From Rhizobium sp. CCGE531 (lineage in GTDB: Bacteria > Pseudomonadota > Alphaproteobacteria > Rhizobiales > Rhizobiaceae), in assembly GCF_003627795.1 (NCBI RefSeq), contig NZ_CP032685.1, positions 1,396,466 to 1,460,465 of the forward strand: 64,000 nt of DNA, in the 5' to 3' direction. Positions 16,457 to 26,123 of the stretch are shown in pieces. The notes under the pieces were generated by a model. That model saw nothing but the letters and a program-made list of their open reading frames with translations. It was not told where the DNA came from and did not search any database. Made by a program: the position numbers and the translations under genes. Within the stretch, counting starts at the first letter, position 1, and the number at the start of each line of letters is the position of its first letter.

Positions 16457-17371
16457 ATGACCGATGAAACACAGGATCCGCTCAGCCGCATCAAGGATGA
16501 GATCGTCGATAGCTTTGACGAAGAGCTGGAGATGCAGCTCGAAGAGGACCGGATGGACGAATTGGTCGCAGAGGGCCTTATCGGCGAAGGCGAAACGGCG
16601 CTCGACCGCCGCGTCTATTTCCGCGAACTCTTCCGCCTTCAGCACGAGCTGGTGCGCCTGCAGGACTGGGTGCAGTACAAGAAGCTCAAGGTCGTCGTAC
16701 TGTTCGAGGGCCGCGATTCCGCCGGCAAGGGCGGCGCCATCAAGCGCGTCACGCAGCGCCTCAATCCGCGCGTCTGCCGCGTCGTCGCATTGCCGGCTCC
16801 GACCGAGCGCGAGCAGCATCAGTGGTATTTCCAGCGCTACACCGCCCACCTGCCGACAGCAGGCGAAATGGTGCTGTTCGACCGCAGCTGGTACAATCGC
16901 GCCGGCGTCGAGCGCGTCATGGGCTTCTGCTCGCCCGACGAGCTGGAAGAATTCTTCCGTTCCGTGCCGGATTTCGAGCGCATGCTGGTTCGCTCCGGCA
17001 TCATTCTCCTGAAATACTGGTTCTCGATCACCGACGAGGAGCAGGAATTCCGGTTCAACATGCGCATCCAGGATCCGCTGAAGCAGTGGAAGCTTTCGCC
17101 GATGGATCTACAGAGCCGCGTGCACTGGGAAGAATACACCAAGGCAAAGGAAGAAATGCTTGATCGCACGCATATTCCGGAAGCGCCGTGGTGGGTCGTC
17201 CAGGCCGTCGACAAGAAGAGGGCGCGTCTCAACTGTATCGCGCATCTCCTGAAACAGATTCCCTACGAAAACGTGCCGAAGCCGGAAATCGTCCTGCCCG
17301 AGCGCCTGCGGAATATAGATTATCATCGCACACCGGTTCCGCCGGAAATGTACGTGCCCGAAGTCTACTGA
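16457..17371 (+). CDS. ppk2: Polyphosphate kinase 2 family protein
   Basis: Cytosolic kinase of 304 residues that transfers phosphate between polyphosphate and nucleotides. Walker A is FEGRDSAGKGGAIK near residue 80; the DRSWYNRAGVERVMGF segment (Walker B/lid) is diagnostic of PPK2. Acidic N-terminal extension (EEDRMDELVAEGLIGE) is common in the rhizobial class I proteins, which favour GDP/ADP as acceptors. AGGAGG lies 8-13 bases before the ATG. It is on the same strand as bdhA but 96 bases away, so independent transcription is possible. Confidence 0.92.
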   Translation: MTDETQDPLSRIKDEIVDSFDEELEMQLEEDRMDELVAEGLIGEGETALDRRVYFRELFRLQHELVRLQDWVQYKKLKVVVLFEGRDSAGKGGAIKRVTQRLNPRVCRVVALPAPTEREQHQWYFQRYTAHLPTAGEMVLFDRSWYNRAGVERVMGFCSPDELEEFFRSVPDFERMLVRSGIILLKYWFSITDEEQEFRFNMRIQDPLKQWKLSPMDLQSRVHWEEYTKAKEEMLDRTHIPEAPWWVVQAVDKKRARLNCIAHLLKQIPYENVPKPEIVLPERLRNIDYHRTPVPPEMYVPEVY

Positions 17372-17444
17372 CTGGGAACGATGAGGGGTCCGTCTCCGGC
17401 AGGCCCCTCAACTCCTAACTCCGCCACCGGCAAGCAAGGCCGGC

Positions 17445-18230
17445 TCAAGGTCGGACCGGGCGGTAGGCCCATTCGGATATGGCGCCCAAGCCCAGCCGCC
17501 GCAGGAGCTCATAGGCAACTCTTCGGTTGATGGGATTGTGCAGCCTGAGGACTTTCGAGCCGAGAAAATCCATCTCGGCATGCTCGAAAGGCATGAGATG
17601 CCGCGCCGCGCTAAGTGCGGCTCGATAGACTTCATGAAAATCCCGCCGGCAGACATAGGTCTTGTACTTCGTCATGCAAAAGGCAGCAAAGGTATCGCTG
17701 TTCCTGCGTAGAAAATCCGAGACGCCGATCGTCACCTCCGGCCAAGCGGGATTGAACGTATCATCGAAAGCGATGATGCCATGATCGGCCAGCACGCTCT
17801 TCGCCAACCGGCTGTCGGCAACGATGTGGCGAAGCAAATGTCCTCCATCGACGCTGAAAAAACGAACCTGCCCAACCTTGTCGATGACGGCCTGCGGATC
17901 GAGCCTGGTGCTGTCGCCGGTTATGACGAGTTCTTCATCGACAGGAATGCCTAGTGATCTTCCATTGTCGAGGAAGCGTTGATATTGCGCACCATCCGCT
18001 TCTATGTCGAAGAGGTCGATCGCAAGTACATTGTCATCGGGTGCGCTGATCTTGCGCAGCAAAAAATAGGACCGCCCGTAATAGACCCCGATTTCGGCGA
18101 GACCGCCATATAGTTTCTCCTGCCTTTGCTTTTCGATCAACGACAGGAAGACAAGCGCATCCGGCGGGTCGATATAACCATCGATTTTCTGAAGATCGCG
18201 AAATACAAATTTTCGAACGCCCGATTTCAA
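17445..18230 (-). CDS. Class I SAM-dependent methyltransferase (family 24 type)
   Basis: A 261-residue protein. The string GGLAEIGVYYGRSYFLL is a motif I variant typical of CmcI/Methyltransf_24-like proteins, followed by VLAIDLFD and, later, FFSVDGGHLLRH and IIAFDDTFNPAW. Such proteins accompany polysaccharide and macrocin-type O-methylation. The frame starts at a TTG (18230) with GAGG 9 bases upstream; no ATG fits before the motif, so the start is uncertain. It is convergent with ppk2. No glycosyltransferases are near, so its substrate is unclear. Confidence 0.72.
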   Translation of the reverse strand: MKSGVRKFVFRDLQKIDGYIDPPDALVFLSLIEKQRQEKLYGGLAEIGVYYGRSYFLLRKISAPDDNVLAIDLFDIEADGAQYQRFLDNGRSLGIPVDEELVITGDSTRLDPQAVIDKVGQVRFFSVDGGHLLRHIVADSRLAKSVLADHGIIAFDDTFNPAWPEVTIGVSDFLRRNSDTFAAFCMTKYKTYVCRRDFHEVYRAALSAARHLMPFEHAEMDFLGSKVLRLHNPINRRVAYELLRRLGLGAISEWAYRPVRP

Positions 18231-18568
18231 ATGTGGACCTCACTAGTTTTCTTCGTGCATTTCGCGATCGGACGCCCTCATCGATAGTGATCAGCCGGTC
18301 GAAAAATGCACCGTTTCTGCACGAACCGCGCGCCGCGAACTCGTGAGCTTCCGAAAACTGGGATGGGACTGTGTCAAGACGAGCGGTACTAACCGATATA
18401 GCGCCCTTTCTGTCGTATTTCGGATAGTGATGCGCGGATTGGATAGTTCCAGCCTATATCAGCCCCAATATCGAAACCGCATCGCAGGCAATGGCGAATA
18501 GCGAGCCGACATCTTAAGTGATGTATAATGTGAGTCTAAAATTCACATCATCGGCCGAGGAGACCGTC
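18231..18568. other. Intergenic region, promoter of PLP enzyme
   Basis: A 338-base gap between divergent genes. It is less GC-rich near 18390-18560 and contains the GAGGAG ribosome site at 18558-18563. I see no riboswitch-like conserved core (no SAM-II pattern could be identified by eye), no repeat and no further credible coding frame. Confidence 0.4.
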
Positions 18569-19852
18569 ATGACTGCGCCGCATCCCTCGAAAACGCATAT
18601 CGGCAACCACGCCCTGCATCCCGAAACCCAGATGCTGAATTACGGCTACGACCCGGAGCTGTCCGAGGGCGCGGTCAAGCCGCCCGTTTTCCTGACCTCC
18701 ACCTTCGTCTTCAAATCGGCCGAGGACGGGCGCGATTTCTTCAACTACCTATCCGACCGCAACGAGCCGCCGGCAGGCAGAGGCGTCGGACTCGTCTATT
18801 CGCGCTTCAACCACCCCAATAGCGAAATCGTCGAAGATCGTCTTGCGGTTTATGAGCGAACGGAAAGCGGCGCGCTGTTCTCCTCCGGCATGTCGGCGAT
18901 CGCCACCACGCTGCTGGCCTTCGTCCGCCCCGGAGATGCGATCCTGCATTCCCAGCCGCTCTATGGCGGCACGGAAACGCTTATCGCCAAGACATTCCTC
19001 AATCTTGGCGTCTCCGCGGTCGGGTTCGCCGATGGTGTTAGCGAGACTTCGGTGATGGTGAGCGCGGAGGAGGCATTGGCCAAGGGCCGAGTGTCCATCA
19101 TTCTCGTGGAGACGCCCGCCAATCCGACGAACAGCCTGGTCGACATCGCCATGATCCGCCGCGTGGCCGATGCGATCGGCAAGAAGCAGGGCCATACGCC
19201 GATCATCGCCTGCGACAATACCTTGCTAGGCCCGGTCTTCCAGCGGCCGATCGAGCATGGCGCCGATATTTCCCTTTATTCCCTGACCAAATATGTCGGC
19301 GGCCATTCCGACCTGATCGCCGGCGCCGCCCTCGGCTCGAAAACCGTGATCAAGCAGGTCAAGGCGCTACGCGGCGCGATCGGCACCCAGCTCGATCCGC
19401 ATTCCTGCTGGATGCTCGGCCGCTCGCTGGAGACGCTGCAAATCCGCATGGAACGGGCCGACAGCAACGCCCGGGCCGTGGCGGATTTCCTGCGGGATCA
19501 TCCGAAGGTTGAGCAGATTCATTATCTGCCCTATACCGACCCCGCATCGGCCACGGGCCGCACCTTCGCCGCCCAATGCAGCGGCGCAGGCTCCACCTTT
19601 TCCTTCGATATCAAGGGCGGCCTACCAGCATCGTTCAAATTCCTGAATGCGCTGCAGATCTTCAAACTCGCCGTCAGTCTCGGCGGCACGGAATCGCTTG
19701 CGTCCCATCCGGCAACAACAACGCATTCCGGCGTTCCGGTGGATGTGCGCCACCGCATCGGCGTGCTGGAATCGACGATCCGCCTGTCGATCGGCATCGA
19801 GCATCCCGAAGATCTGATCGCCGATCTGGCGGCTGCTCTCGACGCCGCCTGA
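18569..19852 (+). CDS. Cystathionine gamma-synthase family PLP enzyme
   Basis: A 427-residue PLP-dependent enzyme of the Cys/Met metabolism family. The cofactor lysine is in [11 protein letters not shown]; the phosphate-binding [12 protein letters not shown], the YSRFNHPN substrate loop and the C-terminal [18 protein letters not shown] string are all present. The family includes cystathionine gamma-synthase, O-acetylhomoserine sulfhydrylase and methionine gamma-lyase; this subgroup, with its [14 protein letters not shown] insertion, has no firm assignment that I can make. ATG at 18569 has GAGGAG 5 bases upstream; the longer frame from 18518 lacks a site. Confidence 0.87.
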   Translation: MTAPHPSKTHIGNHALHPETQMLNYGYDPELSEGAVKPPVFLTSTFVFKSAEDGRDFFNYLSDRNEPPAGRGVGLVYSRFNHPNSEIVEDRLAVYERTESGALFSSGMSAIATTLLAFVRPGDAILHSQPLYGGTETLIAKTFLNLGVSAVGFADGVSETSVMVSAEEALAKGRVSIILVETPANPTNSLVDIAMIRRVADAIGKKQGHTPIIACDNTLLGPVFQRPIEHGADISLYSLTKYVGGHSDLIAGAALGSKTVIKQVKALRGAIGTQLDPHSCWMLGRSLETLQIRMERADSNARAVADFLRDHPKVEQIHYLPYTDPASATGRTFAAQCSGAGSTFSFDIKGGLPASFKFLNALQIFKLAVSLGGTESLASHPATTTHSGVPVDVRHRIGVLESTIRLSIGIEHPEDLIADLAAALDAA

Positions 19853-19880
19853 TGAGGCCTACGCGACCGAGCGAGATGGA

Positions 19881-20264
19881 TCAGCTGTGTGCGGTCAGAA
19901 GGTTCGCATCGCGCGCAAGGCGCCACTCGCCATCGGCTTCCTTGCGCAGAAGCGTGAGTGTATAGCCCGATTGATGGATGGCGTCGCCGCCTGGCGGTGT
20001 CATCGTGATGTCGATGTGGTTGCGAATGAAAGCCCAGTCGCCGAGCACCCGCAATTCGACGATCTCGCTGGTACCCTCCATCTTCACGCCGTCCCTGCCC
20101 TTGGAGGCTGTGGCGAAGGCTTGCTTGCCAAACGGCTCTCGGCCCGGCACCATGAAGACGACATCGTCCGTCATCAGCCCTAGAACGGTGGCCATATCGC
20201 CCGCCTTGCTTGCGGCGGTCCAGGTTTCCACGACTTTCCGGATTGCCTTTTCATCCTCGGTCAT
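19881..20264 (-). CDS. SnoaL/DUF4440-like NTF2-fold protein
   Basis: A 127-residue protein of the YybH/SgcJ-type nuclear transport factor 2 superfamily. It shows the typical IRKVVETWTAASKAGDM helix, the VLGLMTDDVVFMVPG strand and the ATASKGRDGV, VELRVLGDWAFIRNH strands. ATG at 20264 is preceded by GGAGGAG. These small proteins often act as ketosteroid-isomerase-like enzymes or unknown ligand binders. Convergent with the PLP enzyme; function unknown. Confidence 0.8.
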   Translation of the reverse strand: MTEDEKAIRKVVETWTAASKAGDMATVLGLMTDDVVFMVPGREPFGKQAFATASKGRDGVKMEGTSEIVELRVLGDWAFIRNHIDITMTPPGGDAIHQSGYTLTLLRKEADGEWRLARDANLLTAHS

Positions 20265-20464
20265 TGCGAATCTCCTCCATAGGCAACGCCGCATAGCAAC
20301 AGCGGCTGCGTTTCAACTCATGAGGCGAGAACTATTGGACGGAGAAAGTCGGCATTGCGTGTGCTCAATCATCCGGCCAGGTTTCGATATCCGGATTAAC
20401 AATATAGTGCGTTCCGTCATGCCGGACATAGCAGATGGCAAGCCCCTTACCGTGGGAAACCGAT

Positions 20465-21241
20465 CTATTCCGGCTCGTCCTTGGGCTTGGCGGCGCGCAG
20501 AGCATCGCTAAGCTCCATTCTGGCCGTTCCGATCAGCTGCTCCATGGCAAAGCGGGCGGCATCCGGACGGCGCATGCGGATCGCATCCAGAACATCCTGA
20601 TGCCGGGCGATGGCATATTCGTGTGATTGGCTCGCCCGATTGGTCAGGCGGAAACTTGCAAGCAGGGCTGCCCGGATGGCCGTGGCAAATTGTCGGAAAA
20701 CCCAGTTGCCGCTGGCATTGATGATGGCCGTGTGAAACTCCAGGTCCGCCTGGCTCCACGCCTCGTTGTCACGGGCGTTCGCGGCAACCATATCCTCGAA
20801 AGCCTCGGCGATCTGCGCGAGCTGCTTTGCGGTGGCATTGGCGGCTGCTTGTGCGGCGGCGGCAGGCTCCAGCACCTGGCGTGCGTCAAGGAGGGACTCG
20901 TAGAAGCTGCGGTCATTGCTCAGCGCCAGGGTAGCGTCGAGAACCAGCGGATCCAGATAATTCCAGTTCTCTCGTGGAAGGACCGTTGTGCCGGCACGGG
21001 TGCGGGAGCGGACCATTCCGAGCGCCGAGAGATATTGCATGGCCTCGCGCAGGCTGGTGCGGCTGACGCCGTAAACCTCCGAGAGCTCGGCCTCATTGGG
21101 AAGGACGGAACCCTCCGCAAGAGCCCCCGACACGATCTGCCCGATGAGTTTCTTCAGCAGTTCCTCGCGCACGGTGCGCCTTCCCTGCTCGGGCGCGGCC
21201 CCGCCCTGCATCGTGCGTAAAGACCCCAAACGCGTACTCAT
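20465..21241 (-). CDS. FadR/GntR-family regulator (FCD)
   Basis: A 258-residue repressor. The winged HTH is at about 25-95 (ELSEVYGVSRTSLREAMQYLSALGMV), followed by an all-helical FCD ligand domain with the metal-site residues in DLEFHTAIINASGN and the late His in ARHQDVLDAI. ATG at 21241 has GGGAG 8 bases upstream; a GTG 9 bases earlier does not. It follows araH on the same strand by 107 bases and probably controls the AraFGH transporter and divergent sugar genes. A 7+7 inverted repeat at 24947-24974 is the best candidate for its operator. Confidence 0.87.
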   Translation of the reverse strand: MSTRLGSLRTMQGGAAPEQGRRTVREELLKKLIGQIVSGALAEGSVLPNEAELSEVYGVSRTSLREAMQYLSALGMVRSRTRAGTTVLPRENWNYLDPLVLDATLALSNDRSFYESLLDARQVLEPAAAAQAAANATAKQLAQIAEAFEDMVAANARDNEAWSQADLEFHTAIINASGNWVFRQFATAIRAALLASFRLTNRASQSHEYAIARHQDVLDAIRMRRPDAARFAMEQLIGTARMELSDALRAAKPKDEPE

Positions 21242-21348
21242 CACTTGCACTCCCTTCCGCTGGCCCGGTGGCGATCATGAGCGGCACCACGCCCAGGCAT
21301 CAATGCGCAACTGCAAGCCCGGCAAACTTCTCCCAAGGAATCTGATCG

Positions 21349-22305
21349 TCATAAGCGGGCGCGATGCCCTGCCGCCGACGAGCGCAGATTGTCAAGCAGA
21401 ACCGCAATCAGCAGAATGCAGCCGCGCACGAGATATTGATAGAAGGCCTGAATATTGAGCAGGTTCATCACGTTCTCGGCGATGCCCATGATGAGGACGC
21501 CGACGATCACGCCCGTCATCGCCGCGCGGCCACCCGCCAGCGACACGCCGCCGAGCACGCAGGCGGAGATGACGGACAATTCGAGCCCGGTTGCCGCATT
21601 CGGCTGACCCGACGTGATGCGGGAGGCAAGCAGAATGCCGGCAATGGCACAGACAAGTCCCTGCAAGGCGAAGATCCAGATCCGCATGTTGACGACATTG
21701 ACGCCGGCAAGGCGCGAAGCCTCGGGATTGCCGCCGATCGCAAGCGTGTTCTTGCCGAAAACGGTGCGGTTGAGCGCGAAGCCGAAGACGATGAACAGCA
21801 ACACCATGATCCAGATCGGCGTCGGCACCGTCAGCAAACGCGACAGCGCCAGCTGATAGAAGGCCGGATCGTTGATGCCGACGGCGCGCCCGTCTGAGGC
21901 GATCAGTGCGAGACCACGAACGATCTGCATTGTTGCGAGCGTGGTGATCAGGGCGTTGATGCGGAACTTGGCGATGACGACGCCATTGACGAGGCCGACG
22001 AGGCCGCCGCAGATCAATGCCGCCAGCAGGCCGACCGGGATGGAGCCGGTCGAGTTCGACACCATGACGGCGATCATGCCCGAGAAGGCGACGGTCGAGC
22101 CGACCGACAGGTCGAAGTCGCGCGAGGCAAGGCAGAACATCATGGTGCAGGCGACGATGCCGATTGTCACGACCGACTGCAGCAGACCAAGCATGTTGCG
22201 CTCCGTCAGGAAGCTCGGAACGAAGAGCGACACGATCACGAAGGCGATTGCGAAGATCACCACCAGACCCTGTTCGCCGAGAAGAAGCTTTTTCAACGAG
22301 TTCAT
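21349..22305 (-). CDS. araH: Sugar ABC transporter permease, AraH type
   Basis: Inner-membrane permease of 318 residues with about nine hydrophobic helices. The region LAIGGNPEASRLAGVNV is the conserved cytoplasmic loop of the RbsC/AraH/XylH family that contacts the ATPase. ATG at 22305 (MNSLKKLLLG) has AGGA 9 bases upstream; longer frames overlap araG without a site. Third gene of the binding protein-ATPase-permease set, and arabinose-type specificity rests on the neighbouring AraF-like binding protein. Confidence 0.88.
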   Translation of the reverse strand: MNSLKKLLLGEQGLVVIFAIAFVIVSLFVPSFLTERNMLGLLQSVVTIGIVACTMMFCLASRDFDLSVGSTVAFSGMIAVMVSNSTGSIPVGLLAALICGGLVGLVNGVVIAKFRINALITTLATMQIVRGLALIASDGRAVGINDPAFYQLALSRLLTVPTPIWIMVLLFIVFGFALNRTVFGKNTLAIGGNPEASRLAGVNVVNMRIWIFALQGLVCAIAGILLASRITSGQPNAATGLELSVISACVLGGVSLAGGRAAMTGVIVGVLIMGIAENVMNLLNIQAFYQYLVRGCILLIAVLLDNLRSSAAGHRARL

Positions 22306-22321
22306 CACTACCATTCCTGAA

Positions 22322-23827
22322 TTAGATTGTGCCGGCGGCATTCTTGTCGGGCAGGGCCGCGGTCAGAATGGCCCGCTCGTCGAAATCGGCGCGGGCGACA
22401 TTCGCCGCGACGCGGCCCTGGCACATGACCATGATGCGATCCGAAATACCCATGACCTCGGGAAGCTCGCTGGAGATGACGACGATCGCCATGCCGCCTG
22501 CAGCAAGCTCATAGAGGATTTCGTAGATTTCCGACTTGGCGCCGACATCGATGCCGCGCGTCGGCTCGTCGATGACAAGCACCTTGACACCCTGTTCGGA
22601 AAGCCAGCGGCCAAGGATGACCTTCTGCTGATTGCCGCCCGACAGATTGACGATATCCTGCCGGCGCGAGGGCGTGCGAACCCGGAGCTTGGCGATGAAC
22701 CGATCGGCGACCGAGGCTTCCTTCTTCAGGTTCAGGATGCCGAACGGCGAGAAATGCCGCCTTGAGGAGATGGCGATGTTTTCCTCGATCGACCGCCCCT
22801 GAATGACGCCGTCGAACTTGCGGTCCTCTGGGCAGAGAACCATGCCGGCGTTGATGGCGGCCTTCGGGTTGTTCGGCGCGACGGCGACGGCGTCTATCGA
22901 GACGCCGCCCTGGCGACGATGATCGGCGCCATAGAGAAGACGAGCCATCTCGCTGCGGCCGGCGCCGATCAAGCCGAAGAAGCCGAGAATTTCGCCCTTG
23001 CGGACAGAGAAGCTGACGGGATTGCGCAGCTTCGAACCCGACAATTGCTTGACCTCGAGGCGCACCTCGCCGAGCGGCCGTTTGCGCCAATTCCAGATAT
23101 TGTTGATCTCGCGGCCGACCATTTGCGCGATGATCTGATCCCGCGTCGTATCGGCGATGCTGGGATGATGCGCCGCGAGCTTGCCGTCGCGCAGGACTGT
23201 GAGGCTGTCGCAGAGCCGGAAGATCTCATCCAGGCGGTGCGAAACATAGAGAATGACGGTGCCGTTGGCTCTCAGCCGGTCGATCAGGGAAAACAGGATT
23301 TCGCTTTCGCGGGAAGACAGCGACGAGGTCGGCTCGTCAAGCGCAATCACCCGCGCATCGACCATAACAGCCTTGGCGATCTCCACCATCTGGCGCGCGC
23401 CGATCGACAGCGAGGAAACCTTGGCTGCGGGATCGATGTCGATGCCGATTTCCTTGAGCTTGGCGCGCACGGTTTCCATCAGCATCCTGCCGTCGATCAC
23501 GCCGGCCTTGCCGGGAAAGCGCCCGAGCCAGAGGTTCTCGGCGACGGTCAGCTCCGGCACCAGCTGAAGCTCCTGGTGGATGACGGTGACGCCGGCATGA
23601 AAGGCGTCGCGGACGGAGCTGTAATGCTGCTCCACGCCATCGATGACGATGCTGCCCGCATCCGCTGCCTGGTCGCCGGAAAGGACCCGGATCAGCGTCG
23701 ACTTGCCGGCGCCGTTTTCACCCATCAGCCCATGCACGGCGCCTCTTTCCACATCGAAAGAGACGTCGGCCAGTGCCTGGACCCCCGGATAGCCCTTGGA
23801 AATGCCCTTGAATTCAAGGAAAGCCAT
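22322..23827 (-). CDS. araG: Sugar ABC transporter ATPase, AraG type
   Basis: A 501-residue double ATPase energising the sugar importer. NBD1 has Walker A GENGAGKST at 36-44, signature LSIGARQMVEIAKA and Walker B VIALDEPTSS. NBD2 has the usual degenerate Walker A (GLIGAGRSEM), but a good LSGGNQQKVILGRW signature and VLVIDEPTRGID. This asymmetric arrangement is standard for the RbsA/AraG/XylG/MglA class. It lies between the binding protein gene (72 bases upstream, with an intervening hairpin) and the permease. Confidence 0.92.
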   Translation of the reverse strand: MAFLEFKGISKGYPGVQALADVSFDVERGAVHGLMGENGAGKSTLIRVLSGDQAADAGSIVIDGVEQHYSSVRDAFHAGVTVIHQELQLVPELTVAENLWLGRFPGKAGVIDGRMLMETVRAKLKEIGIDIDPAAKVSSLSIGARQMVEIAKAVMVDARVIALDEPTSSLSSRESEILFSLIDRLRANGTVILYVSHRLDEIFRLCDSLTVLRDGKLAAHHPSIADTTRDQIIAQMVGREINNIWNWRKRPLGEVRLEVKQLSGSKLRNPVSFSVRKGEILGFFGLIGAGRSEMARLLYGADHRRQGGVSIDAVAVAPNNPKAAINAGMVLCPEDRKFDGVIQGRSIEENIAISSRRHFSPFGILNLKKEASVADRFIAKLRVRTPSRRQDIVNLSGGNQQKVILGRWLSEQGVKVLVIDEPTRGIDVGAKSEIYEILYELAAGGMAIVVISSELPEVMGISDRIMVMCQGRVAANVARADFDERAILTAALPDKNAAGTI

Positions 23828-23848
23828 GCTTGCTCCATCGAGAAAGAG

Positions 23849-23875
23849 CCCGGCAGCGGTGACAAAGCCGCCGGG
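23849..23875 (-). terminator. Intercistronic hairpin after araF
   Basis: CCCGGC-AGCGG and CCGCC-GGG arms form a GC-rich imperfect stem around a GTGACAAAG-like loop between the binding protein and ATPase genes. No long U-run follows. Such hairpins commonly raise binding-protein expression by 3-prime mRNA protection or partial attenuation. Confidence 0.45.
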
Positions 23876-23899
23876 ATAGAGATCATTCTCAGGGGCTGA

Positions 23900-24883
23900 T
23901 CATTCGATGCCGAGATCTTTGCGAATCTTTTCGTAATCGCCGCGTAGCGCCAGCGAGCCGGAGGTCAGCGTCAGCTTCGGTGGCTCCTTGCCGTTGGCGA
24001 TCCAGTCATACATATCGAGCGCGGTCTCATAGCCATGGCGCTTCGGCGAGATGATGACCGTGCCGAAGAAGCCGGTCGCGGCGGGCTTCTTGAACTCGTT
24101 GATCGCCGAATCCGCCCCGCCGATACCGACACCGATTACGTTCGTTGCGGGTATTCCGACCGATTCCGAAGCGCGGACGGCGCCGAGCACGGCTTCGTCG
24201 TTGAGGCCGAAGGCGACCCAGTACTTGATATCAGCATGCTTGTTGAGAACCGTGGTCGCGGCATTGAGGGCTGCTTCCGTGTCGGTCTTTGCCTGCGGCG
24301 CGTCATAGATATTCGCGGCCGGGAAGCCCGCCGTCTTCAGGACCGAGATCGCGCCTTCGACGCGGTCGACGGCCGTCGGCAACTGATCGTAGGAAACGCG
24401 GATCGCGCCGACATTCTTCATGTCCCAGCCGCGCTTCTTGATTTCATCGATTATCGCCTGTCCCACGGTCTCGCCGATCTTGGTGGCGGAGATGCCCATA
24501 TGCGGCACATCCTCGAGCGGCTTGCCCTCGGCATTGACCAGGCGGTCGTCGACGGTCATCAGCTTCAGCTGGTTGGCAGCGGCCTTGGCAACGATGCCCG
24601 GGCCGAGCTTGACGTCGGGCGTGCAGACGATGAAGCCCTGCGCACCCTGCGCGCCGAGATTGTCGATCGCCGACTGAACCTTTTCGCCATCCTCGGCGCC
24701 GATCTTGACGAGCGTGAAGCCCTTCTCCTTGGCGGCCTGATCGGCAAACTTCCATTCGTCCTGGAACCAGGGCTCCTCCGGTTGCTTGACGATGAACCCG
24801 ATCTTGACGTCTTCAGCAAGCGCAGAGCCGGCGGCCAGAACGGCAAACGCGCCCGCAAGGATGGCTGCTTTGAAAAAGCGCAT
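23900..24883 (-). CDS. araF: Periplasmic sugar-binding protein, AraF type
   Basis: Secreted binding protein of 327 residues with a Sec signal peptide cleaved after ALA (residues 1-23). The mature start DVKIGFIVKQPEEPWFQDE closely follows E. coli AraF (LGFLVKQPEEPWFQTEW), and AATNKIGE-like (SATKIGETVGQ), DDRLVNAEGKP and GWDMKN strings also fit AraF. This supports L-arabinose (or a close pentose/galactose) as ligand. First gene of the araFGH operon, divergent from an aldose epimerase. Confidence 0.9.
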   Translation of the reverse strand: MRFFKAAILAGAFAVLAAGSALAEDVKIGFIVKQPEEPWFQDEWKFADQAAKEKGFTLVKIGAEDGEKVQSAIDNLGAQGAQGFIVCTPDVKLGPGIVAKAAANQLKLMTVDDRLVNAEGKPLEDVPHMGISATKIGETVGQAIIDEIKKRGWDMKNVGAIRVSYDQLPTAVDRVEGAISVLKTAGFPAANIYDAPQAKTDTEAALNAATTVLNKHADIKYWVAFGLNDEAVLGAVRASESVGIPATNVIGVGIGGADSAINEFKKPAATGFFGTVIISPKRHGYETALDMYDWIANGKEPPKLTLTSGSLALRGDYEKIRKDLGIE

Positions 24884-24946
24884 GGTCTCTCTCCCTAAAA
24901 TCTCGCTCTGCCATTTGTCGGCAGCAGAGTGTGAATAAGAAAAAAC

Positions 24947-24974
24947 ATCATACCAGTCAATATTTATGTATGAT
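24947..24974. promoter_or_regulatory. Inverted repeat upstream of araF
   Basis: ATCATAC (24947-24953) and GTATGAT (24968-24974) form a perfect 7+7 inverted repeat with a 14-base AT-rich spacer, 64-91 bases before the araF start and in the divergent promoter shared with the epimerase gene. It could be the operator of the FadR-type regulator at 20465 or of a LacI/AraC-type factor elsewhere. Confidence 0.45.
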
Positions 24975-25174
24975 TTTTATGCGGTCATTTCGACATGAAT
25001 TGGCCGCGCCATGCGATAAATGGCTTCATTCCATGGAATGTAACGCGGTAACCCATGAGAAACCGGCGCTATGGGCAAAATAAATCCTATATATCTGTTG
25101 ACATTGAAAGGCGCGAATATAGGGTTCCCATCCATTCTGGATCGGCCTTGATTGTGAGGGAAGGCAGCCGTTCA

Positions 25175-26068
25175 ATGAGCATCATCGATTTGCAGGACGG
25201 CTCGTTTTCGGTTCGCGCATCAACCTTGGGCGGCATATTGCTCGACTATTCCTGGGCAGTGGATGGCGACAAAATTGCGCTTCTGAGACCGGCTCCCGAC
25301 GATGCCAGCGCCTCCTCCTCAGCCTGCTACCCGCTGGTCCCCTTCGGCAACCGCATCCGCAACAACCGCTTCACATTCGAAGGGCGCGATTACCAGCTTC
25401 GGCCGAACACGGCGTCGGATCCTCATTATCTGCACGGTGACGGCTGGCAGGGGGAATGGTCCATTCTCTCCCGCAGCAGCAACCAATTACAGATCGGCTT
25501 TCGCCATCGAGGGGAAAATACGCCCTACAGCTACGATGCAAAGCAGATCATCGCCCTGTCATCCGAAGGGCTGATGCTGCATTTGAGCGTGGAGAATACC
25601 GGCACGGAGGCGCTGCCGTTCGGGCTTGGCTGGCATCCCTATTTCCCGATGACGCCGCAAACGACACTTTTCGCGCCGGCGAAGCGATTTTGGACGGAGG
25701 CCGAGGGCTTTTTGCCGGGGGAACGCACCGCTATTCCGGCGGATCTCGACTTTTCCCAGCCATCGCCGCTTCCTCGTCGTTGGGTCAACAACGGCTTCGA
25801 GGAATGGAGTGGCGAAGCGCGGATTGTCTGGCCGGAAAGGCGCGCCAGCCTGCGGCTGACCGCGGACGCGTCGATCAGGCACGCCTTCATCTTCGTCCCC
25901 GACACAAATTTCAACCCAGCCTTTCGCCACGACTATTTCTGCTTCGAGCCGATGTCCCATGTTGCAAACGGTCATAACCTTCCGGATCTGGGAGATCTGA
26001 AAATCCTGCAGCCCGGAGAAAGCCTTGCGGGGTCGATCCGCCTGCAGCCACGAAAATATCCGGAATAG
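25175..26068 (+). CDS. Aldose 1-epimerase family protein
   Basis: A 297-residue galactose-mutarotase-fold enzyme that interconverts alpha and beta anomers of aldoses. Recognisable strings are YPLVPFGNRIRNNRF (substrate arginine), PHYLHGDGWQGEW with the general-acid His, GLGWHPYFPM with the second His, and a C-terminal region with the catalytic Glu-like FCFEPMSHV. The start at 25175 (MSIIDLQDGSF) has AAGG 10 bases upstream; longer frames to 25055 look non-coding. Divergent from araF, and followed by an SDR; the group likely processes the imported sugar. Confidence 0.85.
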   Translation: MSIIDLQDGSFSVRASTLGGILLDYSWAVDGDKIALLRPAPDDASASSSACYPLVPFGNRIRNNRFTFEGRDYQLRPNTASDPHYLHGDGWQGEWSILSRSSNQLQIGFRHRGENTPYSYDAKQIIALSSEGLMLHLSVENTGTEALPFGLGWHPYFPMTPQTTLFAPAKRFWTEAEGFLPGERTAIPADLDFSQPSPLPRRWVNNGFEEWSGEARIVWPERRASLRLTADASIRHAFIFVPDTNFNPAFRHDYFCFEPMSHVANGHNLPDLGDLKILQPGESLAGSIRLQPRKYPE

Positions 26069-26123
26069 CCCGCAACCGGCTCATCGCTCAAATTTCCGGA
26101 CCAAGCCGAACGAGGAACACCGA

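Noticed and set aside
15515..16849. Long minus-strand frame (444 codons) across bdhA and ppk2
   Set aside because: It spans the antisense of two unmistakable genes and the gap between them; shadow frame.
18231..18568. SAM-II type riboswitch before the PLP enzyme
   Set aside because: I looked for the short pseudoknot pattern typical of alphaproteobacterial methionine genes and could not identify it by eye; a covariance-model search would be decisive.
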